This document shows, in pieces, positions 1 through 8,067 of a stretch of 64,000 nucleotides of DNA (positions are counted from its first letter, which is position 1; each line of letters starts with the position of its first letter). The stretch is from Chloroflexota bacterium (GTDB lineage Bacteria > Chloroflexota > Anaerolineae > Anaerolineales > Villigracilaceae), in contig JAJYOU010000012.1 in the NCBI GenBank assembly GCA_021795965.1, forward strand, positions 1 through 64,000, given 5' to 3'. A model generated the notes under the pieces. It searched no databases, was not told the DNA's origin, and was given only the letters and a program-made list of their open reading frames with translations. A program made the position numbers and the translations under genes.

Positions 1-141
1 CAGCAGTCTGCAGGTTCAAATCCAAAATCGCCAATCCAAAAATATGCTCCACTGGTTCTCCTGTTGGGGATTGCAGCCCTGCTTGTGGTTTTCCTCGCAT
101 GGCAGTTGCCTAATATGGCTGCGGTTCGGTTGCCTGTTTGA
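1..141 (+). pseudogene. Truncated linker plus transmembrane segment, cut by window edge
   Basis: A forward reading frame enters from the left edge and closes with TGA at 139-141. It reads as a Ser/Pro/Gln-rich linker (residues 1-15) followed by a hydrophobic helix (about residues 17-37, Leu/Val/Ala-rich). The last eight codons are antisense to the 3' end of the truncated kinase on the other strand. Such a linker plus helix is typical of the region after the kinase domain in membrane-anchored Ser/Thr kinases. It may therefore be an inverted piece of the same or a sister kinase gene, or the end of an unrelated membrane protein. The identity is inference from composition only. Confidence 0.35.
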
Positions 142-832
142 GCAGGATCGCCGCAGGGGTATCGGCGGTATAGGGTTTTCTGCCGGTTACCATTTCATAG
201 AAAACCACGCCCAATGAATAAATATCGCTTAGTGTGCTTGTTTTCCCCGTCCACTGTTCGGGCGCCATGTAGTCGGGTGTGCCGACTCCCACCCCGGTGC
301 CGGTCAGCACGGTGGTTTCATCGGCCTCCAGAATCTTGGCAATGCCAAAATCCGTCAGCATCGGCTGGTTCCTCTTCGTGAGCAGGATATTCGATGGTTT
401 GACATCCCGGTGGATCAGCCCCTGATCATGAGCGTAATCCAGCGCCTGCGCAATCGGGATGAGCAGTTTACAGGCTTCCTGCCAGGGGATGGGCTTTCCA
501 TTTATTAATTGTTTGAGGGTTCCTCCCGGCAGGTACGGCATGACCAGGTAAGGCATGCCTTCATGCTCGCCGTAATCCATCACCTTGACGATATTCGGAT
601 GGGTCAGTTTTGCCACGTGCTTGGCCTCATGTTCGAATCGCTTGAGCGCCTTGTCCAACCCGCTTTGTGGCAAGTTTTCGGTCCGGATGACCTTGACCGC
701 CACATCAGTTTCCAGGCGGGTATCATAGGCTTTAAAAACAACCGCCATCCCCCCTTCGCCGAGCTGCTCGAGGATGTGGTAGCGACCAAGGGAGTAACCG
801 GTGAGATCAGGCAAAGTTTGTCTCCACTTCAA
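110..832 (-). pseudogene. Truncated PknB-type Ser/Thr protein kinase
   Basis: Encodes 240 residues of a Hanks-type kinase domain. Visible motifs are the Gly-rich loop LGEGGMAVVF (about residues 24-33), the ATP-anchoring Lys in VAVKVI, the catalytic loop HRDVKPSN, DFGIAK, the activation-segment motif GTPDYMAPEQ and DIYSLGVVFYEM. The frame stops right after the C-lobe helix ending QATEPQPY, so the last part of the C-lobe, the juxtamembrane linker, the membrane helix and any sensor domain are missing. Full-length relatives usually exceed 450 residues. The first codon is an unconvincing TTG at 832 with no clear ribosome binding site. The catalytic residues are intact, but the C-lobe truncation makes a stable active enzyme doubtful. 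A rearrangement breakpoint near base 110, or an assembly join, would explain the structure. Confidence 0.75.
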
Positions 833-1263
833 TTAGAATTTTGAATTATCTGGATCGGTTATGAAGAAATTATTTTCCCTGAAAGCTATTTTATCGTGAT
901 TGAAAATGAAATATTTCCACCATCATCTAAAATTCAATTATCTTCGATAAATAATTATATTACTCCTCCCGCAAAAACGATTGCTGATTTTTAGGACCAG
1001 CACAGAATGCCTGCCTTTTGCTGTCTGCACATTTACGAGATGCTTCTGCATTTTCCGGGCGTGGAAGATCAAAGGCAATCCAATCAAGCGCAGAGCAAAT
1101 CAGGCTTTCAGCCTGGGTGCTGACAGTTCGAGTTTTTCCCGGTTGTTAATTGACCACCGAACCTTCGCCTTGCAAAAGTATTTCGGTTGTCATATACTTT
1201 TCGCCCATGGATTTGGTTGTCAGGGACTATCTTCGACTATACGAAACCCTGGATCCGGCAAAG
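833..1263. other. AT-rich gap without a recognisable gene
   Basis: Between the kinase remnant and the dispersed repeat there is no open frame with recognisable protein character. The first 130 bases are very AT-rich and the rest is mixed. The short forward frame from 981 to 1286 runs into the repeat element and has no ribosome binding site, so I do not regard it as a gene. Confidence 0.5.
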
Positions 1264-1438
1264 GTGTAGGGTGTGCAGGGTCGTGACCCCTTTGCCGGGA
1301 GTTTCGCTTAAGGGGCTTGCTGTACATTAACATTAAGGGCTATGTATACATAACCCTACACACTCTACACTGACTTAAAAAAAGAATCATAGAGCAGACT
1401 TTTAAAGACTCTGCATTTTCACGCAGGTCGGGGTAAAA
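1264..1438. repeat. Dispersed element, copy 1: 107-bp inverted-repeat-ended core plus conserved tail
   Basis: The core, 1264-1370, begins GTGTAGGGTGTGCAGGGT and ends with the near-complement ACCCTACACACTCTACAC (16 of 18 positions pair), so it has imperfect terminal inverted repeats. A second copy of exactly the same core length lies at 20745-20851 in the same orientation. Similarity continues beyond the core through a short palindromic stretch (GCAGA...TCTGC) to about 1438. There is no coding capacity. It resembles a MITE or REP-like element, or a structured RNA/regulatory repeat. No target-site duplication is obvious. Confidence 0.7.
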
Positions 1439-1541
1439 TGCGGGGGGCAGAATGCCCACAAAAACAAGGCTGGCAGGTGCAGGACGTCTGAAAATCAAGA
1501 CCCGCTCAACGAATTTTTAAAAATTACTGAAGGAGCAGACC

Positions 1542-2522
1542 ATGGAATACACTCGATTGGGCTCAACCGGCATGAAAGTTTCGCGCATCTGCCTCGGCTG
1601 CATGAGCTACGGAAACCCAGCCGCAGACATGCCCTGGACCATGAGCGAAGCAGACAGCCGCCCATATATCCAGCGGGCGCTCGAACTCGGCATTAATTTC
1701 TTCGATACCGCCGATGTCTACTCCAACGGCAGCAGCGAAGAGATTGTCGGCAGAGCCCTGCGGGATTTTGCAGTGCGCGATGAGGTGGTGATCGCCACCA
1801 AGGTACATTTCCCGATGGGTCCAACCCCCAACGACCAGGGTCTCTCCCGCAAACACATCCTCAGCTCGATTGATGCCAGCCTGAAACGCCTCGGGGTGGA
1901 TTATGTCGATCTCTACCAGATCCACCGCTGGGATTATGAGACCCCGATCGAGGAGACCATGGAAACCCTGAATGATATCGTCAGGTCAGGGAAAGCCCGC
2001 TACATCGGCGCGTCTGCGATGTATGCCTGGCAGTTTGCCAAAGCCCTCTTCAGCGCCGATCTGCACGGCTGGACGCGCTTTGTCTCGATGCAGCCCCATT
2101 ACAACCTGATTTACCGCGAAGATGAGCGGGAAATGCTCCAGCTCTGCCAGGATCAGAAGATAGGCGTGATCCCGTTTTCGCCGCTGGCGCGCGGTCTGCT
2201 GGCGCGCAAACCAGCCAGGGAGCAGAATGAGACGGCGCGCTTTCAGACGGATGAACTCGCCTGGAGCCGCTACACCCAGTCTGATAACCTGACCAGCATT
2301 GAGCGGGTCAGCAGCCTGGCTGAAAAGCGCGGCGTGCCGATGGCGCAGGTGGCGCTGGCATGGATGCTTTCCAAACCGTTTGTCACCGCCCCGATCATCG
2401 GGGCGACCAAGCCTCATCACCTGGAGGACGCCGTCGCAGCCCTTTCGCTCCGGCTGACTGCGGAAGAAATCCAGTATTTGGAAGAACCCTATCGACCCCA
2501 CCCGGTCATCGCGCACTCGTGA
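1542..2522 (+). CDS. Aldo/keto reductase
   Basis: A 326-residue (alpha/beta)8 NADPH-dependent oxidoreductase of the AKR superfamily that reduces carbonyl groups in the cytoplasm. The family tetrad is visible: Asp and Tyr in FFDTADVYSNG, Lys in VVIATKVHF and His in LYQIHRWDYETP. The C-terminal cofactor region includes APIIGATKPHHLED. The length matches the YajO/YghZ-like AKR branch. An AAGGAG ribosome binding site sits eight bases before the ATG. It is the only forward gene next to the long reverse-strand catabolic operon, with which it is convergent, and it starts about 100 bases after the first dispersed repeat. The substrate cannot be read from the sequence; a role in the neighbouring acyl/ketone pathway is only suggested by position. 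Confidence 0.92.
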   Translation: MEYTRLGSTGMKVSRICLGCMSYGNPAADMPWTMSEADSRPYIQRALELGINFFDTADVYSNGSSEEIVGRALRDFAVRDEVVIATKVHFPMGPTPNDQGLSRKHILSSIDASLKRLGVDYVDLYQIHRWDYETPIEETMETLNDIVRSGKARYIGASAMYAWQFAKALFSADLHGWTRFVSMQPHYNLIYREDEREMLQLCQDQKIGVIPFSPLARGLLARKPAREQNETARFQTDELAWSRYTQSDNLTSIERVSSLAEKRGVPMAQVALAWMLSKPFVTAPIIGATKPHHLEDAVAALSLRLTAEEIQYLEEPYRPHPVIAHS

Positions 2523-2539
2523 CCTTCAAAATCGTTCGA

Positions 2540-2760
2540 TCAGATCAATCCCGGACGGCTGGAGATGAACACGAAAGTTCCGCCGCGCAGCTCCCGGCAA
2601 CCAGGGACTGAAACCGGCAACCGTTCCACGTCTTGAAAAATAAAGAAATCCAGATCATTTCCAGGCTGATAATTCTGTCTGGCAATGATCTGGATCCACT
2701 CAATATTTTCCCTGGAAGCCAAAGCTTGCTTTGCTGAATGAATTTGGCGTCCTGGATCAT
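2540..2760 (-). pseudogene. Possible frameshifted small-gene remnant
   Basis: Two overlapping reverse frames together look like protein. One supplies an N-terminus from an ATG at 2760 (MIQDAKFIQQSK), and the other continues with an amphipathic stretch containing ENIEWIQIIARQNYQPG and ending at 2540. A single-base shift near 2715 would join them. No family is recognised, and no ribosome binding site supports the ATG strongly. It lies in the 330-base gap between two convergent genes. It may be a decayed small gene or chance. Confidence 0.25.
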
Positions 2761-2850
2761 TTTGTCAAGGTCAACAAAGCAGAAACGGTTGTTTTATTTT
2801 CTTGCTTTTGCCAGGCTGCCCTGGTGCCATTCTTTTTTAGATGGAAGAGA

Positions 2851-4983
2851 TCAAGAAAAGGTCTTTTCTTCATTCATCATCTGGATGAGCATGGCAGGTG
2901 GCTCAAAACGTGCACCATAGGCGGCAGATAATTCGCGGCTGCGCAAAACAAATTCTCTGATTCCATAATCATTGATGAACTGTAAGGTTCCGCCCTTGAA
3001 TGGTGCAAAGCCCCAGCCAAAGATACTGCCAATATTTGCATCTCCAACCGATTCGATGACACCTTCCTCGTAACAGCGCACGCTCTCAAGTGCCTGAATA
3101 AACATCATCCGATCGCTGATATCACGCACGGGAAGCTGCTTTCCTGATGGCGGGAACAATTCACTTAGTTTGGGCCATAAATGTTTCTTCCCTGCGGTCG
3201 GATAATCATAGAACCCGGCAGCTTGCGCTTTCCCAAGCCTTTTTTCTTGATTTACCATCTTATCGAGAACCTTATCGGCAGGTATCTCATCCAGCTCCTT
3301 GCCACTGGCTGCCAGATCCAGCCGGGTTTGTTCGCGGACGTGCATTGCCAGCCCCAGGTTGACCTCGTCGGCTACAGCCAGCGGTCCCATCGGCATTCCC
3401 GCCAGCATGGCTGTCATCTCGGTAACCCGCGGCGGTTGTCCTTCAGCCAGCAGCGCCAGACCTTCATTAACAAAAGTGGTAAAAACGCGCGAAGTGTAGA
3501 AGCCGCGGCTGTCGTTGACCACGATCGGGGTTTTGTGAATTTTTACGACGAAATCAAAAGCCTTCGCCAATGTACGCGCTGAAGTTTTGCGCCCCTTGAT
3601 GATCTCAACCAATTTCATCTTGTGCACGGGTGAGAAGAAGTGGATCCCAATGAAATTTTCAGGTCGCGAGGACATTTCTGCCAGGCTGGTGATGGGGAGT
3701 GTGGAGGTGTTGGATGCGAATACGGTCTCCGAAGCAATCTGTGCTTCCGCTTCGCGGGTAACCTTTCCCTTCAATTCCCTGTTCTCAAAAACAGCTTCGA
3801 TGATCAGATCACAATCCCGCAGATCTTCCACATTGGCAGTGGGTTTGATCCTGTCCAAAATGGATTGTTTCTCGGCTTCAGAGAGTTTGCCCTGGCGTAC
3901 GCGTCCATCAAGAATTTTCTGAACCTGGGTTTTCCCCGCCTCGGCAGCTGCCTGGTTGATATCCTTAAGAACCACTTCGATTCCTGACATTGCAGCGGCG
4001 TGGGCGATGCCATGTCCCATCAGCCCCGCCCCCAGGATGCCCACTTTTTTCGTCACCTGCTGCTCAATTCCCTGCGGGCGGCTGCGCCCATTATTGATCT
4101 CGTTGAGCTGGTACCAGGTCGACCTGATGATATTTTTGGAGGTTTTTCCTATCGCCAGGGAAATGAAAGCTCGAGTTTCAATCCGGCTTGCATTGTCGAA
4201 ATCCACCAGTGCGCCATCGACCATGGTGCTCAGAATGGCTTGCGGAGCCGGGTAATTGTTATACGTTTTCATGGTCAGCATAGCCGTAGCCAAGGAGATC
4301 ATCTGGGCAACCTGCGGTTGAGTTGGGTCACCGCCGGGTATCTTGTAACCTTTGGTATCCCAGGGTTGGACCGCCTTAGGATTACTCATAATCCAGCTGC
4401 GTGCCTTTTGCAACATTTCGGCACGATCTGCTGCCAGTTCGTGAATGATGCCAGCCTTTTGCGCTTCCTGAGGGTTAACCGGGGTGCCTTCCATCAAATA
4501 TTGAAAAGCAGCCTGTAAACCAAGCAACCTGGTCAGTCGGGTCAAGCCGCCGCCGCCTGGCAGCAGCCCTAAATTTACCTCGGGCAAGGCTATCTTTGTG
4601 CGAGAATCATCAATTGCCACCCTGTAATGGCAAGCCAGAGCAAGTTCCAGACCGCCACCCATGGCTGTGCCGTTGATGGCAGCTACGACCGGCTTCCCAA
4701 GAGTTTCCAGCCGGCGTACCTGGGCTTTAAATCCCTCTATAAAATTAAATATCAACTCGGGGTCGCTCATCTTAAAAATCGAGTCGATATCCCCGCCTGC
4801 GACAAAACTCTTCTTTTCCGAAGTGAGGATAATTCCCGCGGTGGGTTCATCTGCAACAAATCCATCCAAAGCCTGCTGCAGATCTGATGTGAAAGCCTGG
4901 TCGATCACATTGACAGATTTACCGGCTGTGTCGATGGTTAAAGTGACGATATTTTGACTGTCTTTTTCATATTTGATGCTCAT
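2851..4983 (-). CDS. fadJ: Bifunctional enoyl-CoA hydratase / 3-hydroxyacyl-CoA dehydrogenase
   Basis: A 710-residue multifunctional beta-oxidation enzyme: it hydrates 2-enoyl-CoA and oxidises the resulting 3-hydroxyacyl-CoA with NAD. The N-terminal crotonase domain (about 1-190) shows the oxyanion-hole stretch SFVAGGDI and GTAMGGGLELAL. A linker leads to the Rossmann motif GILGAGLMGHGIA (near 315). The 3HCDH catalytic and C-terminal domains follow, with HFFSPVHKMKLVEII and a second C-terminal repeat. Length and domain order match FadJ/FadB. The ribosome binding site AAAGGTGG precedes the ATG. It is the last gene of the reverse-strand operon and starts ten bases after the thiolase gene, its usual partner. 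The symbol is by family resemblance; FadB-like nomenclature would also fit. Confidence 0.93.
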   Translation of the reverse strand: MSIKYEKDSQNIVTLTIDTAGKSVNVIDQAFTSDLQQALDGFVADEPTAGIILTSEKKSFVAGGDIDSIFKMSDPELIFNFIEGFKAQVRRLETLGKPVVAAINGTAMGGGLELALACHYRVAIDDSRTKIALPEVNLGLLPGGGGLTRLTRLLGLQAAFQYLMEGTPVNPQEAQKAGIIHELAADRAEMLQKARSWIMSNPKAVQPWDTKGYKIPGGDPTQPQVAQMISLATAMLTMKTYNNYPAPQAILSTMVDGALVDFDNASRIETRAFISLAIGKTSKNIIRSTWYQLNEINNGRSRPQGIEQQVTKKVGILGAGLMGHGIAHAAAMSGIEVVLKDINQAAAEAGKTQVQKILDGRVRQGKLSEAEKQSILDRIKPTANVEDLRDCDLIIEAVFENRELKGKVTREAEAQIASETVFASNTSTLPITSLAEMSSRPENFIGIHFFSPVHKMKLVEIIKGRKTSARTLAKAFDFVVKIHKTPIVVNDSRGFYTSRVFTTFVNEGLALLAEGQPPRVTEMTAMLAGMPMGPLAVADEVNLGLAMHVREQTRLDLAASGKELDEIPADKVLDKMVNQEKRLGKAQAAGFYDYPTAGKKHLWPKLSELFPPSGKQLPVRDISDRMMFIQALESVRCYEEGVIESVGDANIGSIFGWGFAPFKGGTLQFINDYGIREFVLRSRELSAAYGARFEPPAMLIQMMNEEKTFS

Positions 4984-4992
4984 ATTCCACCT

Positions 4993-6201
4993 TTATACAC
5001 GTTCGATAATGGTTGCAATGCCCATACCGCCGCCGATGCAAAGTGTGATCAGGGCGGTTTGCTTGTCACGCCGTTCCAATTCATCCAGGGCAGTCCCCAA
5101 CAGGATGGCACCTGTCGCACCCAGGGGGTGCCCAAGCGCAATCGCACCACCGTTGACATTTATCTTTTCCATACTGTCCAAGCCAACGTCGCGCATGAAG
5201 CGTAAAACAACAGCCGCGAAAGCTTCGTTGACTTCAAACAGGTCAATGTCCGCGATCTCCATTCCAGCCATTTTCAATGCTTTCCGGGTCGCTGGACCAG
5301 GACCAGTCAGCATGATGGTTGGTTCACTCCCCACCAGTGCTGCCGAAACGACCCTGGCACGCGGTTTCAAGCCCAGTTCCATCCCTTTTTCCCTGGACCC
5401 GACCAACACCAGCGCTGCCCCATCGACAATTCCGGATGAATTACCGGCGGTATGAACGTGTTCGATACTTTCCACTTCGATATATTTTTGCAAAGCCATG
5501 TCATCGAAACCCAGCGCGCCAATTTGCGCAAAAGCCGGTTTCAATGCAGCCAGACCTTCGAGGGTGGTTTCAGGTCGGATAAATTCATCCTGCGCCAGAA
5601 TTCCAAGCCCATTTTGATCTTTGATCGGGATGATCGATTTGAAATAACCATTTTCCCTGGCAAAGGCTGCTTTTTGCTGTGAACGAAGCGCCAAAGAATC
5701 AACATCCTGGCGGCTGAACGATTCAATGGTGGCAATCAAATCGGCTCCGATGCCCTGCGGGACAAATTTCACCTTGCCGCTCACTTTCGGGTCATACGCC
5801 AGTGCGCCGCCATCCGAACCCATCAGCACACGAGACAGGGATTCAACTCCTCCGGCAACCACCAGGTTTTCCCATCCTGACCGGATTTTCATCGCCGCAA
5901 TATTGACTGCTTCAAGCCCGGAAGAGCAAAAACGATTGAGCTGCATCCCGGTCACATCAGTGTCCCAATCTGCATACAGGACAGCAGCCCGGGCAATGTT
6001 GCCACCCTGGTCGCCAATTGGCGTCACACAACCCAGGACCACATCATCCACCTGGGATGTGTCCAGATGGTTGCGCTGCTGGAGTGCTTTTAATAAGGTG
6101 GTGACCAATTCGATCGGTTTGACCTCATTTAATAATCCATTTGCCTTCCCTTTCCCGCGGGGGGTGCGGATGGCATCAAAAATATAAGCATCATTTGGCA
6201 T
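4993..6201 (-). CDS. fadA: Acetyl-CoA C-acyltransferase (3-ketoacyl-CoA thiolase)
   Basis: A 402-residue type II thiolase that cleaves 3-ketoacyl-CoA with CoA to acetyl-CoA and a shortened acyl-CoA. All catalytic signatures are present: the nucleophilic Cys in [12 protein letters not shown] (near residue 90), the His motif GHPLGATGA, and the C-terminal Cys in CIGGGMGIA. Length is standard. AAGGAG lies upstream of the ATG. It is directly upstream of the FadJ-like gene, forming the classic beta-oxidation pair. This intact thiolase contrasts with the cysteine-less thiolase-fold protein at 14771-15952 in the same operon, which implies that the two catalyse different reactions. Confidence 0.95.
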   Translation of the reverse strand: MPNDAYIFDAIRTPRGKGKANGLLNEVKPIELVTTLLKALQQRNHLDTSQVDDVVLGCVTPIGDQGGNIARAAVLYADWDTDVTGMQLNRFCSSGLEAVNIAAMKIRSGWENLVVAGGVESLSRVLMGSDGGALAYDPKVSGKVKFVPQGIGADLIATIESFSRQDVDSLALRSQQKAAFARENGYFKSIIPIKDQNGLGILAQDEFIRPETTLEGLAALKPAFAQIGALGFDDMALQKYIEVESIEHVHTAGNSSGIVDGAALVLVGSREKGMELGLKPRARVVSAALVGSEPTIMLTGPGPATRKALKMAGMEIADIDLFEVNEAFAAVVLRFMRDVGLDSMEKINVNGGAIALGHPLGATGAILLGTALDELERRDKQTALITLCIGGGMGIATIIERV

Positions 6202-6275
6202 GATTTACTCCTTTTTGAAAAATCCGATTCAGCGATTGTCCTGGAACGCGGCGATCCATTCTTTGAGATCCATCA

Positions 6276-6707
6276 TCAGTTCTTTTGTTCAAACTTTTCC
6301 ACAGCCTGACGGATTTCATCCGGCACCCGCACCGGTTGGCGGGTCAGCGGGTTTACCATGACTGCAGTTACCTGACCAATCGTGATCGCCTGATCATCGT
6401 CTTTCCGGTATGTTTTGCACTCAAAAGTGAAACTGGTGTTGCCCAGTCTTTTGACTCGGGTGTCCACCTGGAGCAGATCACCCGATCTGGCTGAACTGTT
6501 ATATTCGCAATGTGCATCGACATAATAAAAGTCGACCCCAAGTTCAGCAAACTTCTTATTAGGGATGCCAATCGCCTCGAGATAACCAGTGGCGGCTTCG
6601 TCCATAAATGTGAAATAGTTGGCGAAAAAGACATGTCCCTGGGCGTCGGTATCGGCATGGCGTACTTTGATTGGAAAGAAAAATTTGGTTCTTGGTTCGG
6701 TTGTCAT
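6276..6707 (-). CDS. Acyl-CoA thioesterase, hotdog fold (4HBT/YbgC type)
   Basis: A 143-residue single-hotdog thioesterase, hydrolysing an acyl- or hydroxybenzoyl-CoA type thioester. The N-terminal active-site block RHADTDAQGHVFFANYF contains the Asp and the Gly-His-Val helix start of the 4-hydroxybenzoyl-CoA thioesterase family. The central strand SARSGDLLQVDTRV is also typical. It lies between the thiolase gene and a decayed ligase gene in the catabolic operon, 74 bases from the former. It could release an end product or recycle CoA. The substrate is unknown. Confidence 0.88.
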   Translation of the reverse strand: MTTEPRTKFFFPIKVRHADTDAQGHVFFANYFTFMDEAATGYLEAIGIPNKKFAELGVDFYYVDAHCEYNSSARSGDLLQVDTRVKRLGNTSFTFECKTYRKDDDQAITIGQVTAVMVNPLTRQPVRVPDEIRQAVEKFEQKN

Positions 6708-6746
6708 TTTCTTCTGTTTAAACCTTTCAATACTCGCTTCAACATT

Positions 6747-7133
6747 TTACCCTTTTCGCTGATTGGCAGGCACAGGAGATCGCGTCCGCAAACATAAGCT
6801 GGCTTCGCAATCGGTCAGATGGTAAGCCACCTCGCGCCGTTTGAGCAGAATGCTAATTGGCAGCGCCAGCGTACCGGTTTTCAGAATGCAAAAATTAACA
6901 AAATTGTAAAAGGGCAGGTTTGAACAGCTCAAGGCAGCACACCCTCCCGGGCGCCTGTCCTGTTCCACAATCGCCTTGGCTGCCTGATCAAAGCGCAGGT
7001 GCTGATCATGAAGCACGAACGCATCACATTTTGGATAGCGCCGGTTGCCTTCCTTATTAAGAACTGCCAGGTTCAACACCACCAGCTCCAATTTCCAAAA
7101 ATAAGGGTCCGGGCAGACATCATCGCTAATCAA
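6747..7133 (-). pseudogene. Remnant of an AMP-dependent acyl-CoA ligase N-terminus
   Basis: The 128-residue frame aligns by eye with the first about 100 residues of AMP-forming acyl-CoA ligases. It has the N-terminal LNLAVLNKEGNRRYPKCDA block, then a block like PGDRVALLLPN (here PGGCAALSCSNLPF), then ILKTGTLALPI and LLKRREVAYHLTDCEA. The adenylation core with the P-loop, the hinge and the C-terminal lid are absent, and downstream sequence runs into the thioesterase gene. Key positions in the conserved blocks are altered. It is a decayed third ligase gene in an operon that keeps two intact ones. Alternatively it is expressed as a short non-catalytic protein, but I see no good ribosome binding site. 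Confidence 0.7.
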
Positions 7134-7170
7134 GCCGCGGAGAATGCCTGGATCTTTCAGACAGAAGTGC

Positions 7171-8067
7171 TTAACCTTCCACTATCGATTCACTCAGTTT
7201 CAAGGTTGCGCGCTGGTAAGAAGTGACCATTTCCTGCACCACCTCCCGGATGGGATAAACCGCATCGGTTTGTGCCACGCTCTGTCCCGCGCTCCACAGA
7301 TCGCGCCATTTCTTCGAACCCAAGGTAGGCTGTTCCTGGAAATCAGCGATACTGCTAGCCAGCCAAGTGGCTGGATTGCCGGTGATCGCCGCAGTTGTAA
7401 TGATATCTTCAGGTCCAGCCGCGACCACAGCCTCTTTATAGCCCATGGAAACTTCTGCTTCATCGGTTGCGATCAGGCGGGTGCCCACAACCACCCCACA
7501 GGCGCCAACTGCCAGGGCTGCTGCCATTTGTTCCCCGGTGGCGATGCCTCCGGCTGCGATCACCGGCAGTCCGGTCTTTTGAGCCAGGTATGGCGTAAAC
7601 ACCAGCGTTGAGATGCTGCCACAATGACCGCCAGCACCAGCTCCAACGGCGATCAGACCATCCACACCTCGATCCCGCGCCTTCAGTCCCTGCTCCAACT
7701 TGATCACGTCCGCAAAGACTATCCCTCCGTTGGCATGCACATCCGGCAGGATCAGAGCCGGGTTTCCCAGGGAGCTGATGAAAAAGGATACCCCGGCATC
7801 CAGGCACACCGCCAATTGTTCTTTCCAGGGGAAGCGCCCGGAAAGGTGGATATTCACCCCAACCGGCTTGCTGGTTGCCTTGCGGATGATTTGCAGGGCT
7901 TTTTGCAGTTCTTCGATCGTGCGGTAATTGGGCAATGGAAAGGTGCCCAAAGCGCCAGCCTCAGCGAGCGCGATTACATAGCGCTCATAACTGACCAGGA
8001 ACATCGGTGCGCCGATGATTGGGTAGTCGATGCCGATTAATTCAGAAAAGGAGGTCTTAATCTTCAC
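7171..8067 (-). CDS. Nitronate monooxygenase / 2-nitropropane dioxygenase family FMN protein
   Basis: A 298-residue FMN-binding TIM barrel. Family hallmarks are the N-terminal PIIGAPMFLVS block, the His-containing loop GAGAGGHCGS and the phosphate-binding GGIATGEQMAAALAVGACGVVVGTR split over two strands. In acyl-CoA operons this family often acts on unsaturated or keto-acyl substrates rather than nitronates (FabK-like enoyl reductases are relatives), so the named activity should not be taken literally. Its ATG overlaps the stop of the upstream HpaB-family gene by four bases (ATGA), implying translational coupling and possibly a shared pathway step. Confidence 0.88.
   Translation of the reverse strand: MKIKTSFSELIGIDYPIIGAPMFLVSYERYVIALAEAGALGTFPLPNYRTIEELQKALQIIRKATSKPVGVNIHLSGRFPWKEQLAVCLDAGVSFFISSLGNPALILPDVHANGGIVFADVIKLEQGLKARDRGVDGLIAVGAGAGGHCGSISTLVFTPYLAQKTGLPVIAAGGIATGEQMAAALAVGACGVVVGTRLIATDEAEVSMGYKEAVVAAGPEDIITTAAITGNPATWLASSIADFQEQPTLGSKKWRDLWSAGQSVAQTDAVYPIREVVQEMVTSYQRATLKLSESIVEG

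Noticed and set aside
10-24. TPsiC-arm-like sequence (GGTTCAAATCC) suggesting a tRNA at the left edge
   Set aside because: The flanking bases do not form a T stem or an acceptor stem, no anticodon arm fits upstream, and the stretch is in a plausible coding frame.
981-1286. Forward 101-codon gene
   Set aside because: No ribosome binding site, no protein-like pattern, and it ends inside the dispersed repeat.
2870-2895. Rho-independent terminator of the acyl-CoA operon
   Set aside because: The AGAAAAG/CTTTTCT inverted repeat is short, AT-rich and within the 3' coding end of the FadJ-like gene, without a following T-tract on the correct side.
4000-4518. Long forward frame antisense to the FadJ-like gene
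   Set aside because: Shadow of a well-supported gene; the translation has no family resemblance and no start signals.
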